In this document: positions 33,119 through 42,012 of the stretch, piece after piece | Position numbering within the stretch: position 1 is the first letter of the stretch | How the letters are laid out: every line of letters starts with the position of its first letter | NCBI GenBank assembly: GCA_009746045.1 | Contig: RPFO01001957.1 | Coordinates: forward strand, 59,698-123,697 | Source: Mesostigma viride | Lineage: Eukaryota; Streptophyta; Mesostigmatophyceae; Mesostigmatales; Mesostigmataceae | Reading direction: 5' to 3' | Length of the DNA stretch: 64,000 nt | Translations under genes and position numbers: made by a program | Notes under the pieces: generated by a model | What the model was told of the DNA's origin: nothing | Databases searched by the model: none | What the model saw: the letters and a program-made list of their open reading frames with translations, nothing else

Positions 33119-36100
33119 TTGGGGGGGCACTAGTCCCCCTTTCGTGGCCGTGTGATATCTCCAGTATTTTTGGGTATTGTCGAAACTTCCTGTTCCATTC
33201 GCCGTTTATCTCGCGTGGATCGGGCTTTACCTTGGGGCGGGGGGGGGGGACTTTACGCCGGGGTTCGGGTTCACGAGAGGTTTCCGATTTGGGTGGTTCG
33301 TTTGTCGGCATCGGCAAGCAGTACCTGGTGCCGGCATGCCAGATGCAAGGCGGATTTCCCGGGGGCACATTGTTATCGACTCGATTGACGGAGGAGGTGT
33401 CGGACCCCCCCGGAGGCAGTATCGGTACCCAACCACTCAATCCGAACGCGTTTTGAAGGGCTAAAAGGCGCGTCGCGCCTTTGGCGAGGTTCCAGATCAC
33501 GCCGGCTTTGGAAACGCGGGGCTTCGCTTCGGGTTGTGGATCCTCGACTTCCATGTCGACGTCTGACGGGTGCTGTCCGTCGGTCGTTTGCGGTTCTTGA
33601 ATCGCGTCCCCTTGGGGTAAAACCAACATATCGGTAATCGTTTGGAGAACTAGTTTTTTTGAATATTCCAACTCTCGCAAACGTCTTCCGCGTTTGATGA
33701 ACTCGATTCTTTCGTTTTCCGGGTCTTTCAATTCGTGATTGAGGGTGATATTTCCGTGCTCGTCGACGCTGCCTATATACTTTCTTTCATCTTCCAATCG
33801 TTCGATCTCGGCGTCTATTTTACCGATCTTATTTATCATGTCAGGGGTCATCCCTGCGTTTTTTAGAATGTCGAGCATGGTATTCTCGACATACTTGCTG
33901 GTCTCTGCCGTCTGTCTCACCGTATCAGCGTCGACGCGCATATCGTGCATTTGTCGTAAATCCGACGCGCTGTTTTGTTCGACACGGCGTGCGTCGGTTT
34001 GTTGAGAATCCACGACCTTGTTTGTTATGTCGGTATAATTTTTCAGTTTCTTTTGCAATCGGTTGACCAAGTTTTTTTGTGCGGGATCTGTCAGAAGCGG
34101 ACGCAACTCTTTTAACGTTTCTGACATCTGCTCTTCGTTATTCCTCCATGTTTGAATGTACCGTCGAGTCCGTATATCGTCCGCGAGGTCGACTTTTTGA
34201 TCGATGTCTTCAAGGGCCTTTCTCACGTAACGGATGTCGTCTCTGACGTCGCCTATCCTCCTACGCTTGCTGCTGTCGTTTATCGTCTTATTCTCCTTTT
34301 CTCCTAGCATTTTTTCGTATTTTTGTTGCGTGATGAACAGGTCTTTTTGCAAGTCGTGTATGCGACTCGTGATACGCGCATTTCTATCCGAATGTTCCCT
34401 CCTCTCACTCTCGATGTCGTTTAGACGCTTTTCGTAGGACGCCATTACGCCGTTTAGTAGTTCGGGTAAGCTTTCTAGAGGCGCATCAGATGTTGGCGAA
34501 TTATCCGCGAACGCGTGCAACGTATTCCGAATGGTGTTTGTTACCCTCTCGATCGCATCCGACCTTGCCTTTGCCTTCTCCAGTTCGCGCGTTTGCCCTT
34601 CTAGGCGTGCCGTTATTTGCGAAAGTTGTTCCGACTTTGCGCGAATTTGACTCTCTTTGGCCGCGGCCGTCCAGGTTCCCGCCACATGCCGCTGTCGTAA
34701 CTCCGCTATAGCTCGGGTATATTGAGCCGCATTCGCCAAAAGCCCTTCTCTTTCCTTGTTGATTTTCTCGAGCTCGGCTCCTTGTCGGGCCACGAGTGCC
34801 GCGTTTGCATTTACGTACTCGCTCATCCGTTTGTACGTCTCTGCTCGAATCGAACTTCTCCCCTCTTGCTCGACGCGTCCGCGTTCTTCTAACGGGGCGG
34901 TCTCGATATGACGACCGAGTTCATTATGCAAACCGGTGACAATGGCATTGATATGGTCCGCGTGTTCTTTCGGTATCACAGAGTTGAAGAAGTTGTTTGC
35001 TTCCTGTACCATCGACGCGTGTTCCATTTCGAGGGCCGCGTGTTTCGCTGTCATAGCGGACAGTTCTTGGGTCTGGGATGTCAGTCGACGACTACTTTCC
35101 GCGTTCTGCGCCGTCGCATCACCCAGCTCCTTCTTCGCTTCTAGCACCTTCGCCGACAACTCCAGCGCGTTTTGTTCCGCTCGCTCTTTCTCGATTCGCG
35201 TACTCTCCGCTTTCGATCGTAAGAGTGTTATTTCCTCGTCTTTCGCATCCAAATGCGATTTCAGTGCTACATCGAGCTCTTCCAATGCGCGATTGTACGC
35301 GGCTTCCCGTTTATCGATATCACTCGCAATGAGATTTTGCGCGGTTTCCAGGGCATTCCCGAAATGTTCGAGTTCCCCTTGTCTACTTTCGAACTTTTCG
35401 TGTACCGCGTCTATTTGCTTGAGGGCTCGAACGCTGGATGTCTTTAGAGTCTCGAGTCTTGCATCGATATCCGATCTCGCCCGTTTCTCGGTTTGCATCA
35501 TTCCTTGGAGACGCGCGATTTCCGTCTTCAATTCCGTATTCTCCGCGCCCGTCGACTCGGCTGTGGCGATTTTCTCTTTCAAACTCGCGATTTGCGATTC
35601 GTACGCCCCGATGGCCTGTTCGTGCTGAATCCTCTTGTCCTCGAGCAGCTCATTGATTCGTACTCCATCTTCCGCTATTCTCTCTTCCGCTAGTTCCCGT
35701 TCCTCGCGAGCGGTGGTCAGTGCACGCGTTGCCGCCTCTAGTTCGCCTTTCATCGCGCCGACCTCTCCCTTCGCGGCGTCTATCTCCGCTTTCGCTGCTT
35801 TCAGGGACTCGCGCAACTGCGCTATTTTTTCGTCCGACTTCTCCTCGATGGCCCTCTTTTCCTTCTCGTAGGTTGATGACGCCCCCTCCAGTCGCCGTAT
35901 GTGTTCGTCTTTCACCCTTCTGACCTCTGATATCTCGAGTTCGAGTCTTCGCACGAGACCCTCGGATGTCGCCAATTTCGCCCCCCATTCTTCCTTCACC
36001 CTGCCTTCGTTGGCTCGGAGTGTCTGCGTCGCCGCCTTCGCATTGGCCAACTCCGCTTCTTTCTCCTCTAACTTCGCGGCCGCTTCCGCCAACCGACCTT

Positions 36101-38633
36101 CGAACTCGATCTTCGTCTTTTCCGCGGACCGCGCGGACTCTTCCATTTTCGCCAAAGTCTCGTCCGACGTCTTTTTTGCGACACCCAATTCAGCCTGCAA
36201 CTCGGCGATCGTTTTTTCCACCTCCTCCTTGTCAGGCGCATCTCGGAGTCGCTCTTCTAACTCGGAAATTGCGCGCTCTTTATTCGAGAGTTCCTCCGCG
36301 GCATGTTGTCTCATTTCGTCCAACGAGCTCTTCTCGACCTCTGCTTTCTGAGACGCGTTATCCAGCTCTCCTTGAAGCCTGTTGATCGTGGCGAGTGCGG
36401 AATCTAGTTCGCCTTGCTTTCGAGCCACCAACTCGCCGTACGCGCGTTGATCGTCCTCTCGCAACTTCCGTATCGCTTCCGCGGCCCGTCTCGATTCCTC
36501 TTCCTTCGCCTGTAACGCGGCCTCGTTCGCCTCGATCGCCCGTTGCATCTTTTGGACGCGCGCTTCTTCTCCTCGCAGCCGTTGATCCAAGGCGTCGACC
36601 TTTCGTCCCCACTCGGCCGCCGCCTCTTGGTCCGCCTCCTGTCTGGTGCGCCCGACCCGCTCCTTCGCATCCTCAAGTTCCTCATATGCCGCGTCCCTTT
36701 CCCCCAGCGCCTCCCGGTGCATGTTCTGGGACGTGGATAACTCGTTTCGTAACTCTTCGTTCTGTTGGCTCAACGACTTGACGTTCGACACGTGGTCGCG
36801 GAGAGTGTTCGTCAACTGGGCGATCTCCTTCGCGCGCGCTTCCTCCTCTCCCGCTCGGTTTTGAGCGTCGATCATCGCTTGCTTTGACATCTCGCTCGCC
36901 GCCCGTCGGAACCGCTGATTGGCATCATTCAGATTCGCGATCGCTCGGTCTCTCGCCCCGGTCGCCTCCAGTAACAACGCCTCGCCGTCTCTGATCCGCT
37001 CTTCGTACTCCTTCGCGACCTCTGCGCGCATGATACTCGACACGAATCTCTGGACGTCCAATCGTCGGGCATTGTCCACCGTCGCGTCCTCGTATTTCCT
37101 CGCCAAATCTTCCTTCGCCGACGTCAGGCTCTGTATGGTACTTTTCAATTCGCCCGTCGCGGACAGGTGGGCCTTTTTCAACTCTTCGCGTTCGGACGAG
37201 GCGGCCGAGAGGTTCGACTTGAGCTCGGCGATCTTGGCATCCTTCGAATCCTGATGGGATTTGTATCTTTTCTTCATCCGTTCCAACTTCTGCCCGTGGT
37301 CTACCTCCAGTTGGCGGATGGCCCGGACGTGGTTCGCTTCCGCGTCCTCGACCGCCGTCTTGTCGGTCGACAGTCTCGCCATTCCCTCCCGCATGGCCGC
37401 CATCGTCCCCTCTTTCAATTCCAATATTCGCTCAAATTCGCTATTCAACTTCGCAACGTCCTCCCCGTGTTTTTTCTCCGCGTCTTTTTTTTGTCGGGAG
37501 ACGGCTTTGAGTGTATCTTTGATTCCCTCTTCGCGCGCTTCGCCCTCGCGTATCCGAGCCTTCAGTCCATCGACCTCCTCGCCCTTCTCGAGTCGTAACC
37601 GCTCCAATTCGCCGACCAATGCCGCGTTTTTCGACTGCGACTGCGTCAGGCTCGCACTCGTCGCGGCCGCTTCCTCTCGCAGCCGTCCGAGCTCCGTTTC
37701 CTTCGCGGCGAGTTCCCCGTTCACGCGATCTCGTTCGGCGGTCAACTCGGACGATGCCTTCGAGCCCTTCTCCGTCAACCCCCGCACCTGTTCGTCGAGC
37801 GCGTTCTTTTCGCCATTCAATCGTGCGATCGTTTCGACGAGTGCGGTCGTCTGCTTCCGGCCGTCTTGCACCTGGGCGAGCCGTTTGCCCATGATAGTCC
37901 TCTGCACGATCGCGAGCAATTTCTGTTGGGCGAGGTTATTATTCGATAATTGGAGAGCCTTGGAATGTTTGGCCTCGATATCACTCAGCGATTTCGCGTA
38001 CGACTCTTTCTCTTGCTCGATCTGACTTTTCAGCTGCTCTTCGCGTCGATTTTTTGCTTCCGCGTCGCCCTCGAGACCCGCCAAGCGGGCCGCATTCGCG
38101 GCGATTTTTTCTTGGAGCGCGCTCATCGCTCGCTCGTGGTCGCCTGTCAATGCAGCGACCTCGGAAGCGCGCGCTTCTTCTTGCGCCTTTATCGCCAACG
38201 CGGTTTGATGTTCCCATTCCGCGCGCGCTTTCTCCGCGTCCGTCTTCCGCGCCTCCGTGAGTTCCGCTATTCGGTCATCGGCGTTCCCGAGACTTTGTCG
38301 TAACGAAGCCAGTTCCGTCGCATTCGCATTTTCGGCGTTTTTTCCGTCGCGGACTTGCGAAAGCAAGCTCTCGATGCTGGTTTGGAGCCGCTTCCTCTCG
38401 GCGATCTCATCTTCCAGTTCGCCGGCGAGTTGGTCCACGACGAACGCCCTCATCTCGTCTTCATCTTCGCGAGAGAGCGACGGACGGACGGCTTCCGGAT
38501 ACGCGGCATCGACCTCCCCGCTCTTCATCATGTCGAGGTCCGACGGGCGGAACCAGGGGTTGTACGCGCCCATCCCGTTGACGACCCCTCCGATGAGGAA
38601 GTCGTCCGAAGGACGGAACCACGTTTGCATCAT
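33048..38633 (-). CDS. Giant coiled-coil protein
   Basis: 1861 aa, the longest gene in the window. The N-terminus repeats a short motif (QTWFRPSDDFLIGG and NPWFRPSDLDMMKSG). About residues 55-1690 form nearly continuous coiled coil, rich in Glu/Lys/Ala/Leu with few Pro or Gly (KAQEEARASEVAALTGDHER and the like). The last 150 residues are different: a short hydrophobic part (LLALQNAFGLSGWVPILPPG), a Cys pair, and a Pro-rich tail (RRKVPPPRPKVKPDPRE). Similar proteins act as tethers, fibres or scaffolds. GC content is lower than in flanking genes. The final 24 codons overlap the desulfurase gene. TTATAG lies about 20 bases before the ATG. Confidence 0.8.
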   Translation of the reverse strand: MMQTWFRPSDDFLIGGVVNGMGAYNPWFRPSDLDMMKSGEVDAAYPEAVRPSLSREDEDEMRAFVVDQLAGELEDEIAERKRLQTSIESLLSQVRDGKNAENANATELASLRQSLGNADDRIAELTEARKTDAEKARAEWEHQTALAIKAQEEARASEVAALTGDHERAMSALQEKIAANAARLAGLEGDAEAKNRREEQLKSQIEQEKESYAKSLSDIEAKHSKALQLSNNNLAQQKLLAIVQRTIMGKRLAQVQDGRKQTTALVETIARLNGEKNALDEQVRGLTEKGSKASSELTAERDRVNGELAAKETELGRLREEAAATSASLTQSQSKNAALVGELERLRLEKGEEVDGLKARIREGEAREEGIKDTLKAVSRQKKDAEKKHGEDVAKLNSEFERILELKEGTMAAMREGMARLSTDKTAVEDAEANHVRAIRQLEVDHGQKLERMKKRYKSHQDSKDAKIAELKSNLSAASSEREELKKAHLSATGELKSTIQSLTSAKEDLARKYEDATVDNARRLDVQRFVSSIMRAEVAKEYEERIRDGEALLLEATGARDRAIANLNDANQRFRRAASEMSKQAMIDAQNRAGEEEARAKEIAQLTNTLRDHVSNVKSLSQQNEELRNELSTSQNMHREALGERDAAYEELEDAKERVGRTRQEADQEAAAEWGRKVDALDQRLRGEEARVQKMQRAIEANEAALQAKEEESRRAAEAIRKLREDDQRAYGELVARKQGELDSALATINRLQGELDNASQKAEVEKSSLDEMRQHAAEELSNKERAISELEERLRDAPDKEEVEKTIAELQAELGVAKKTSDETLAKMEESARSAEKTKIEFEGRLAEAAAKLEEKEAELANAKAATQTLRANEGRVKEEWGAKLATSEGLVRRLELEISEVRRVKDEHIRRLEGASSTYEKEKRAIEEKSDEKIAQLRESLKAAKAEIDAAKGEVGAMKGELEAATRALTTAREERELAEERIAEDGVRINELLEDKRIQHEQAIGAYESQIASLKEKIATAESTGAENTELKTEIARLQGMMQTEKRARSDIDARLETLKTSSVRALKQIDAVHEKFESRQGELEHFGNALETAQNLIASDIDKREAAYNRALEELDVALKSHLDAKDEEITLLRSKAESTRIEKERAEQNALELSAKVLEAKKELGDATAQNAESSRRLTSQTQELSAMTAKHAALEMEHASMVQEANNFFNSVIPKEHADHINAIVTGLHNELGRHIETAPLEERGRVEQEGRSSIRAETYKRMSEYVNANAALVARQGAELEKINKEREGLLANAAQYTRAIAELRQRHVAGTWTAAAKESQIRAKSEQLSQITARLEGQTRELEKAKARSDAIERVTNTIRNTLHAFADNSPTSDAPLESLPELLNGVMASYEKRLNDIESERREHSDRNARITSRIHDLQKDLFITQQKYEKMLGEKENKTINDSSKRRRIGDVRDDIRYVRKALEDIDQKVDLADDIRTRRYIQTWRNNEEQMSETLKELRPLLTDPAQKNLVNRLQKKLKNYTDITNKVVDSQQTDARRVEQNSASDLRQMHDMRVDADTVRQTAETSKYVENTMLDILKNAGMTPDMINKIGKIDAEIERLEDERKYIGSVDEHGNITLNHELKDPENERIEFIKRGRRLRELEYSKKLVLQTITDMLVLPQGDAIQEPQTTDGQHPSDVDMEVEDPQPEAKPRVSKAGVIWNLAKGATRLLALQNAFGLSGWVPILPPGGSDTSSVNRVDNNVPPGNPPCIWHAGTRYCLPMPTNEPPKSETSREPEPRRKVPPPRPKVKPDPREINGEWNRKFRQYPKILEISHGHERGTSAPPINSLANGIQGLGYPTGFRLPSLW

Positions 38634-38702
38634 AATGCGTGAGCGTTACTATAATGTTCGTTCTTTTTATCGGCGGAATCCTCTCCGCGTCACGCGAGGG
38701 GC

Positions 38703-39203
38703 ATGACGTGCGACGGCAATTGCGCGCGTAACGCGACATGCGCGTCGTGCCGCGACCATTTCCGCCACGTGTCGCGAATCAAGCAAGCGAGCGCCCCGGA
38801 TTTCGTGCGCGCGTGCGACCGAGTCGGCGTGTCCCCGCGCGAGGGGGCCGAACTCGTCGCGACGTATCTCGATCGCACGTGTAGGGCGCCCGTCGATTTC
38901 GCGGTGTACGCGACGCGGGCCCTGATCGCGACCCAATCCTTCGAGGACGGGTTCGAGGAGATACTCGCCAGGTACCTCTCGCGATCGGACTACAACGACG
39001 TCGCGGACGACGCGTGCGGGTTCGCGTCCTTGCGTCAGTTTTGGGCGTCGCAGAAGCTCGCGATCCTCGCGACCGTCGCCGACAGGTGCGCGGAGGCCGT
39101 CCTCGCTAGGAGAAAGAGGCCCGTCCCGTCGTTGGCCCGTCTCTGCGCGTCGAGTCTGTCGACCGCCGATCTCGCGGCCGCGCGATCGTACGGCTTGGCG
39201 TGA
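38703..39203 (+). CDS. Unknown Cys-rich N-terminus, helical protein
   Basis: 166 aa. The first 25 residues contain MTCDGNCARNATCASCRDHF, with Cys spacing that could bind zinc. The rest is helical (ELVATYLDRTCRAPVDFAVY, EEILARYLSRSDYNDVADDA). No family recognised. Its 3' end overlaps the convergent nuclease-like gene 39106-39654 by 98 bases, the largest overlap between well-supported genes here. Divergent from the coiled-coil gene. Confidence 0.55.
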   Translation: MTCDGNCARNATCASCRDHFRHVSRIKQASAPDFVRACDRVGVSPREGAELVATYLDRTCRAPVDFAVYATRALIATQSFEDGFEEILARYLSRSDYNDVADDACGFASLRQFWASQKLAILATVADRCAEAVLARRKRPVPSLARLCASSLSTADLAAARSYGLA

Positions 39204-39654
39204 CGTCCGCGTCGTACGCGTCCGTCTCTTCGTGCAGTTTCCGGCGCAAGAGGGCGCGCACGTTCGCGACGAACGGCGGAGTCGTGTACGCCGCGCTGCC
39301 GTACGGGCTCCACATGTCCTCCATGACGTCGAACGTCTCCACGTCGAATCCCGCGCAACACCCGCGGACGGCACGAAGGAGACTCGCGTCGACCTCCTCC
39401 CCGTCCCTTCGGAAAAGGAAGAGGTACTTGCGGTGGCGCGGGAACCTCGCCGCGTCCCTCAGGAGCTGTCCGAATCCCGTCTGCCATTCCGACGCCTCGC
39501 GGACGTCGACGAGCGCCGATACGGGGTCGTGGATCACCGCCGACCCGGACTGGGCGGTTACCGGTCCCAACGCGAGCAGGATCCGACGCGACAGGGACTC
39601 CGACAGACACGCGGACAAGGCGTCCAATTCCCATTGCGCGATCGTCTCGCCCAT
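39106..39654 (-). CDS. Degenerate PD-(D/E)XK nuclease-like protein
   Basis: 182 aa. The block SALVDVREASEWQTGFGQLL, followed by RDAARFPRHRKYLFLF, matches the nuclease half of the KilA-N fusion at 20906 (VIVEVKEVKDWMKGIGQLFV, then YGHYFPGYEKRLFIF). Here the catalytic E-x-K reads D50-x-R52, so the Lys is replaced and cleavage may be lost. The remaining residues are helical, with an Asp/Arg-rich tail lying in the overlap with 38703-39203. It could be a DNA-binding remnant or a regulator. Relationship seen directly in the sequence; loss of activity inferred. Confidence 0.6.
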   Translation of the reverse strand: MGETIAQWELDALSACLSESLSRRILLALGPVTAQSGSAVIHDPVSALVDVREASEWQTGFGQLLRDAARFPRHRKYLFLFRRDGEEVDASLLRAVRGCCAGFDVETFDVMEDMWSPYGSAAYTTPPFVANVRALLRRKLHEETDAYDADVTPSRTIARPRDRRSTDSTRRDGPTTGRASFS

Positions 39655-39677
39655 TTTATCGCTTCTAATGATACAAT

Positions 39678-39917
39678 ATGTCTCGCTTCGGTGTCGTGCT
39701 CGTGGAGGCGCTCGTGGTGTCGGCGGCGATGACGGGCGTCATGGCGCTCGCGCGGCATGTCCACAGGAGACACGACGAGGAGTCGGCCACCAAGGAGAAC
39801 GGGGTGTTCGTGCAAGTGGCCGTGTCCGCAGCCCTCCTCCACGTACTCTTCGAGGCCATGGGGTGGAACCGCAAGTTCTGCGTGCGCATGGGCGCGACCG
39901 GACGATTATCGCCGTAA
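39678..39917 (+). CDS. Small two-span membrane protein
   Basis: 79 aa. Hydrophobic segments at about 5-25 (GVVLVEALVVSAAMTGVMAL) and 43-62 (VFVQVAVSAALLHVLFEAMG) separated by a His/Arg/Asp/Glu loop (ARHVHRRHDEESATKENG). Followed 11 bases later by another membrane-protein gene on the same strand. Likely a virion membrane protein. Confidence 0.6.
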   Translation: MSRFGVVLVEALVVSAAMTGVMALARHVHRRHDEESATKENGVFVQVAVSAALLHVLFEAMGWNRKFCVRMGATGRLSP

Positions 39918-39928
39918 GGAAGTATAGG

Positions 39929-40231
39929 ATGCTCCCGTACGCGCTGTTCGCGGCCCTTCTGGCGTCGGCGGCGTGGCTCGCGTCGACGCCGGCCGAATCG
40001 ACACGTCCCGCGTTTCTAGAAGGGGCGTTGTGCGACGGAACTCGCGTCGCCGTGCGGTACGATCTGCCGCACGTGCACGTCGAGTATGACGACGACGTCC
40101 GCGGCGACGACACGATGAGACGAGTCGGTTGCGCCGCCGCGTTCCTACTCGTCGTCCTGTTGGCCGTCGGATGGCGGATGTGGTACCGCCCCCCTGTCCG
40201 GAATAAAAGCGTGCAGAACTGGATGGCGTAG
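39929..40231 (+). CDS. Signal-peptide protein with C-terminal membrane anchor
   Basis: 100 aa from the ATG at 39929, which follows AGTATAGG directly. A signal-like N-terminus (MLPYALFAALLASAAWLAST), a short outer part (RPAFLEGALCDGTRVAVRYD) and a C-terminal membrane helix (VGCAAAFLLVVLLAVGWRMW). The layout fits a type I membrane protein of the virion or host membrane. No family recognised. Confidence 0.6.
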   Translation: MLPYALFAALLASAAWLASTPAESTRPAFLEGALCDGTRVAVRYDLPHVHVEYDDDVRGDDTMRRVGCAAAFLLVVLLAVGWRMWYRPPVRNKSVQNWMA

Positions 40232-40259
40232 GCCTTCTCACTCGCACACACGCGCGAGA

Positions 40260-40643
40260 ATGGGGGGCGTGCCCGAATACATTTACCTGAGGGACATCGA
40301 GGCGTCGATCGCCCGTCGCAAGAAACAGCGCCGTCTGACGAGGATCGCGCAACTCCGCGCGCTCGACGACCAAAGGGCGTCGGCCTGCGTGTTCTGCCAC
40401 CGAGAGGGGCTGAAGGAAGGGTGGAAGTTCCACGGGGCGTGGCAAGACACCATCCCCCTCGACGAGACTCCTTCCCCGTGGGTCCTCGTATGCCGACCGT
40501 GCTACGACAAACGGTACGGCGTGGGCCGCGACGAATCGGACATGTTGAAGAACATGAAGGCCGCGCCGAACAAGAGGCTGCTCTACCACATCACCATACA
40601 CAATGACGCCGTGTTCGTGATGAATTACATAAGTGCCATTTGA
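40260..40643 (+). CDS. Small zinc-ribbon protein
   Basis: 127 aa. A basic helical N-terminus (EASIARRKKQRRLTRIAQLR) and a probable zinc ribbon made by CVFCH (about 43-47) and CRPC (about 77-80). The region between, GWKFHGAWQDTIPLDETPSP, resembles the linker of short nucleic-acid-binding ribbons. The C-terminus is strand-like (LLYHITIHNDAVFVMNYISA). Possibly a transcription-related factor; family not identified. Confidence 0.6.
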   Translation: MGGVPEYIYLRDIEASIARRKKQRRLTRIAQLRALDDQRASACVFCHREGLKEGWKFHGAWQDTIPLDETPSPWVLVCRPCYDKRYGVGRDESDMLKNMKAAPNKRLLYHITIHNDAVFVMNYISAI

Positions 40644-40755
40644 GTCGTAAAGGAATTTTATTGAGTGCCATTTGAGCACGATTGAATAAATCGCGGTTTC
40701 GTTTCAATGAGTCGACATCCGACCATCATTTTTGTCATTAGACAACGGGGCGGCG

Positions 40756-40956
40756 TCAATCGCCTTTGTTTTGCGAGGCCTTGTAGCGACGCTCGAACTC
40801 GTCCAAGTCGAGCGGCGTCGGATCGTTCCGCGGAACGGATGCCACGAGTTCGCGCACTTCCGACAAAGGGAAGTAGGGCGACGAGAATGCTTCTTCCGCT
40901 CTCCGGCGCCTGTTCTCGTGGCACTGCAACACGGGCGTTTTGTCCGGGCAGTTCAT
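40756..40956 (-). CDS. Small unknown protein
   Basis: 66 aa from the ATG at 40956 (MNCPDKTPVLQCHENRRRRA). Two Cys near the N-terminus, a basic stretch, and a helical C-terminus (PLDLDEFERRYKASQNKGD). Its start overlaps the stop of the upstream gene 40953-41294 by four bases (ATGA), which points to co-expression. The gap 40644-40755 has no gene; it carries a duplicated gagtgccatttgag. Confidence 0.5.
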   Translation of the reverse strand: MNCPDKTPVLQCHENRRRRAEEAFSSPYFPLSEVRELVASVPRNDPTPLDLDEFERRYKASQNKGD

Positions 40957-41294
40957 TTTCGAGGGGAGGAGACTGGGTGGGAGACGAGGTCGATGTCGGA
41001 GGTCTCGTGGTCGCGTTTTATGACCGCGGCGATCGTGTCGTCGGGACGAACCGTGTCGTCTCGGTCGATCGTGTCGTTCGTAACGGACAGTCGGTCGTAA
41101 CCGTTCCGGATCGCGATCCTCCTCGCCTCTCGGACTCGTAGGAACATCGCCATGCCGCAGTACTGGCAGAGTTGGTTCATCCGGTGACAACAGGTGCCGC
41201 AGAGGTTCAGACAATCGGCGTGTTCGACGAGCTCGGTCTCCCCGATTCCCGTGCATTCCCCGACGGGGAGGTGGGACGGGTGGAAACACTCCAT
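40953..41294 (-). CDS. Small Cys/His-rich zinc-finger protein with repeat-derived tail
   Basis: 113 aa. The first 55 residues hold ECFHPSHLPVGECTGIGETE, then HADCLNLCGTCCHRMNQLCQ and YCGM, enough Cys/His for one or two zinc sites of a RING-like or ribbon type. The C-terminal 45 residues (NDTIDRDDTVRPDDTIAAVI) are encoded by the dispersed CGACACGAT repeat, as at the end of the HNH gene. The tail may therefore be a by-product of repeat insertion. Confidence 0.6.
   Translation of the reverse strand: MECFHPSHLPVGECTGIGETELVEHADCLNLCGTCCHRMNQLCQYCGMAMFLRVREARRIAIRNGYDRLSVTNDTIDRDDTVRPDDTIAAVIKRDHETSDIDLVSHPVSSPRK
41031..41076 (+). repeat. Dispersed GATCGTGTCG repeats within the zinc-finger gene 3' end
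   Basis: Exact gatcgtgtcg at 41031-41040 and 41067-41076, with ccgtgtcgt between. Two looser copies (tatcgtgtcgg, ttcgtgtcgt) lie upstream at 41356-41374. Read on the minus strand they encode repeated DDTI/DDTV. Confidence 0.6.
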
Positions 41295-41384
41295 CCTGTC
41301 GCGATCGTCGTCTCCCGGTCGTCCCTCGGTATAAGAAGGCCGCGGACGTCGTCGCTATCGTGTCGGTTCGTGTCGTCTCGTCGC

Positions 41385-41981
41385 TCACAGGTCGGACGGA
41401 GCGTTCCAGAACGCGTAGGCGAACGTCTTGGTCGACCCGTCCGCCTCCTTCACGACGCTCAGCCCCCAAGACCCTCCGTCCATCACCGCGTGCTTGACCG
41501 TCCGGGTCGGGAACCGGTCCGCGAAACGGCCGGCCCGCTGCTCGGGCTTGATCGCCTGCATCCACTTCTTCGAGAAGTACGCGTCGTCCAACGCCTTGAC
41601 GACCTCCTTCTCCCGCGCCTCGGGCGTCGCGTCGGACTCGGCGTTCGGCGCCGCGTTCTCGACGAGGATGAAGCCGGCGTCGCTCTCCAAGACGTACCGT
41701 TTCGGCGAGTCCGCGTCGGTGAACTCGAACGCGAGGCGGAACGGACCGCCGTTGAGCTTCGCGAGCGTCGTCGCGGCCTCCTCTTTCGGGATCGCGGGGA
41801 TCTTGTCCTTGGCCACGCTCTCGCCGACGTACCACCTGGACCCGAGACAAATCCGCTCCTTCCACTTCGCCTCCTTGCACTTCCCGACCTCGGCCTCCCT
41901 CTCCTCCGCGACGTTGTACAGGTGCAGACCGGCCGCTCCGAGCGCCAGGCCGAGCGGGAGGAGCAACAACGCGGCGCTCAT
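41385..41981 (-). CDS. Membrane-anchored or secreted protein, unknown
   Basis: 198 aa. N-terminal signal anchor (MSAALLLLPLGLALGAAGLH), two Cys soon after (KCKEAKWKERICLGSRWYVG), then a strand-rich domain (GGPFRLAFEFTDADSPKRYV) and a C-terminal part with FPTRTVKHAVMDGGSWGLSV. No cleavage site is obvious. Likely faces the virion exterior or the endomembrane lumen. Not recognised. The gap 41295-41384 holds repeat copies only. Confidence 0.6.
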   Translation of the reverse strand: MSAALLLLPLGLALGAAGLHLYNVAEEREAEVGKCKEAKWKERICLGSRWYVGESVAKDKIPAIPKEEAATTLAKLNGGPFRLAFEFTDADSPKRYVLESDAGFILVENAAPNAESDATPEAREKEVVKALDDAYFSKKWMQAIKPEQRAGRFADRFPTRTVKHAVMDGGSWGLSVVKEADGSTKTFAYAFWNAPSDL

Positions 41982-42012
41982 CCTCTCTCACCCATCGGTC
42001 GACAAAAAAAAA

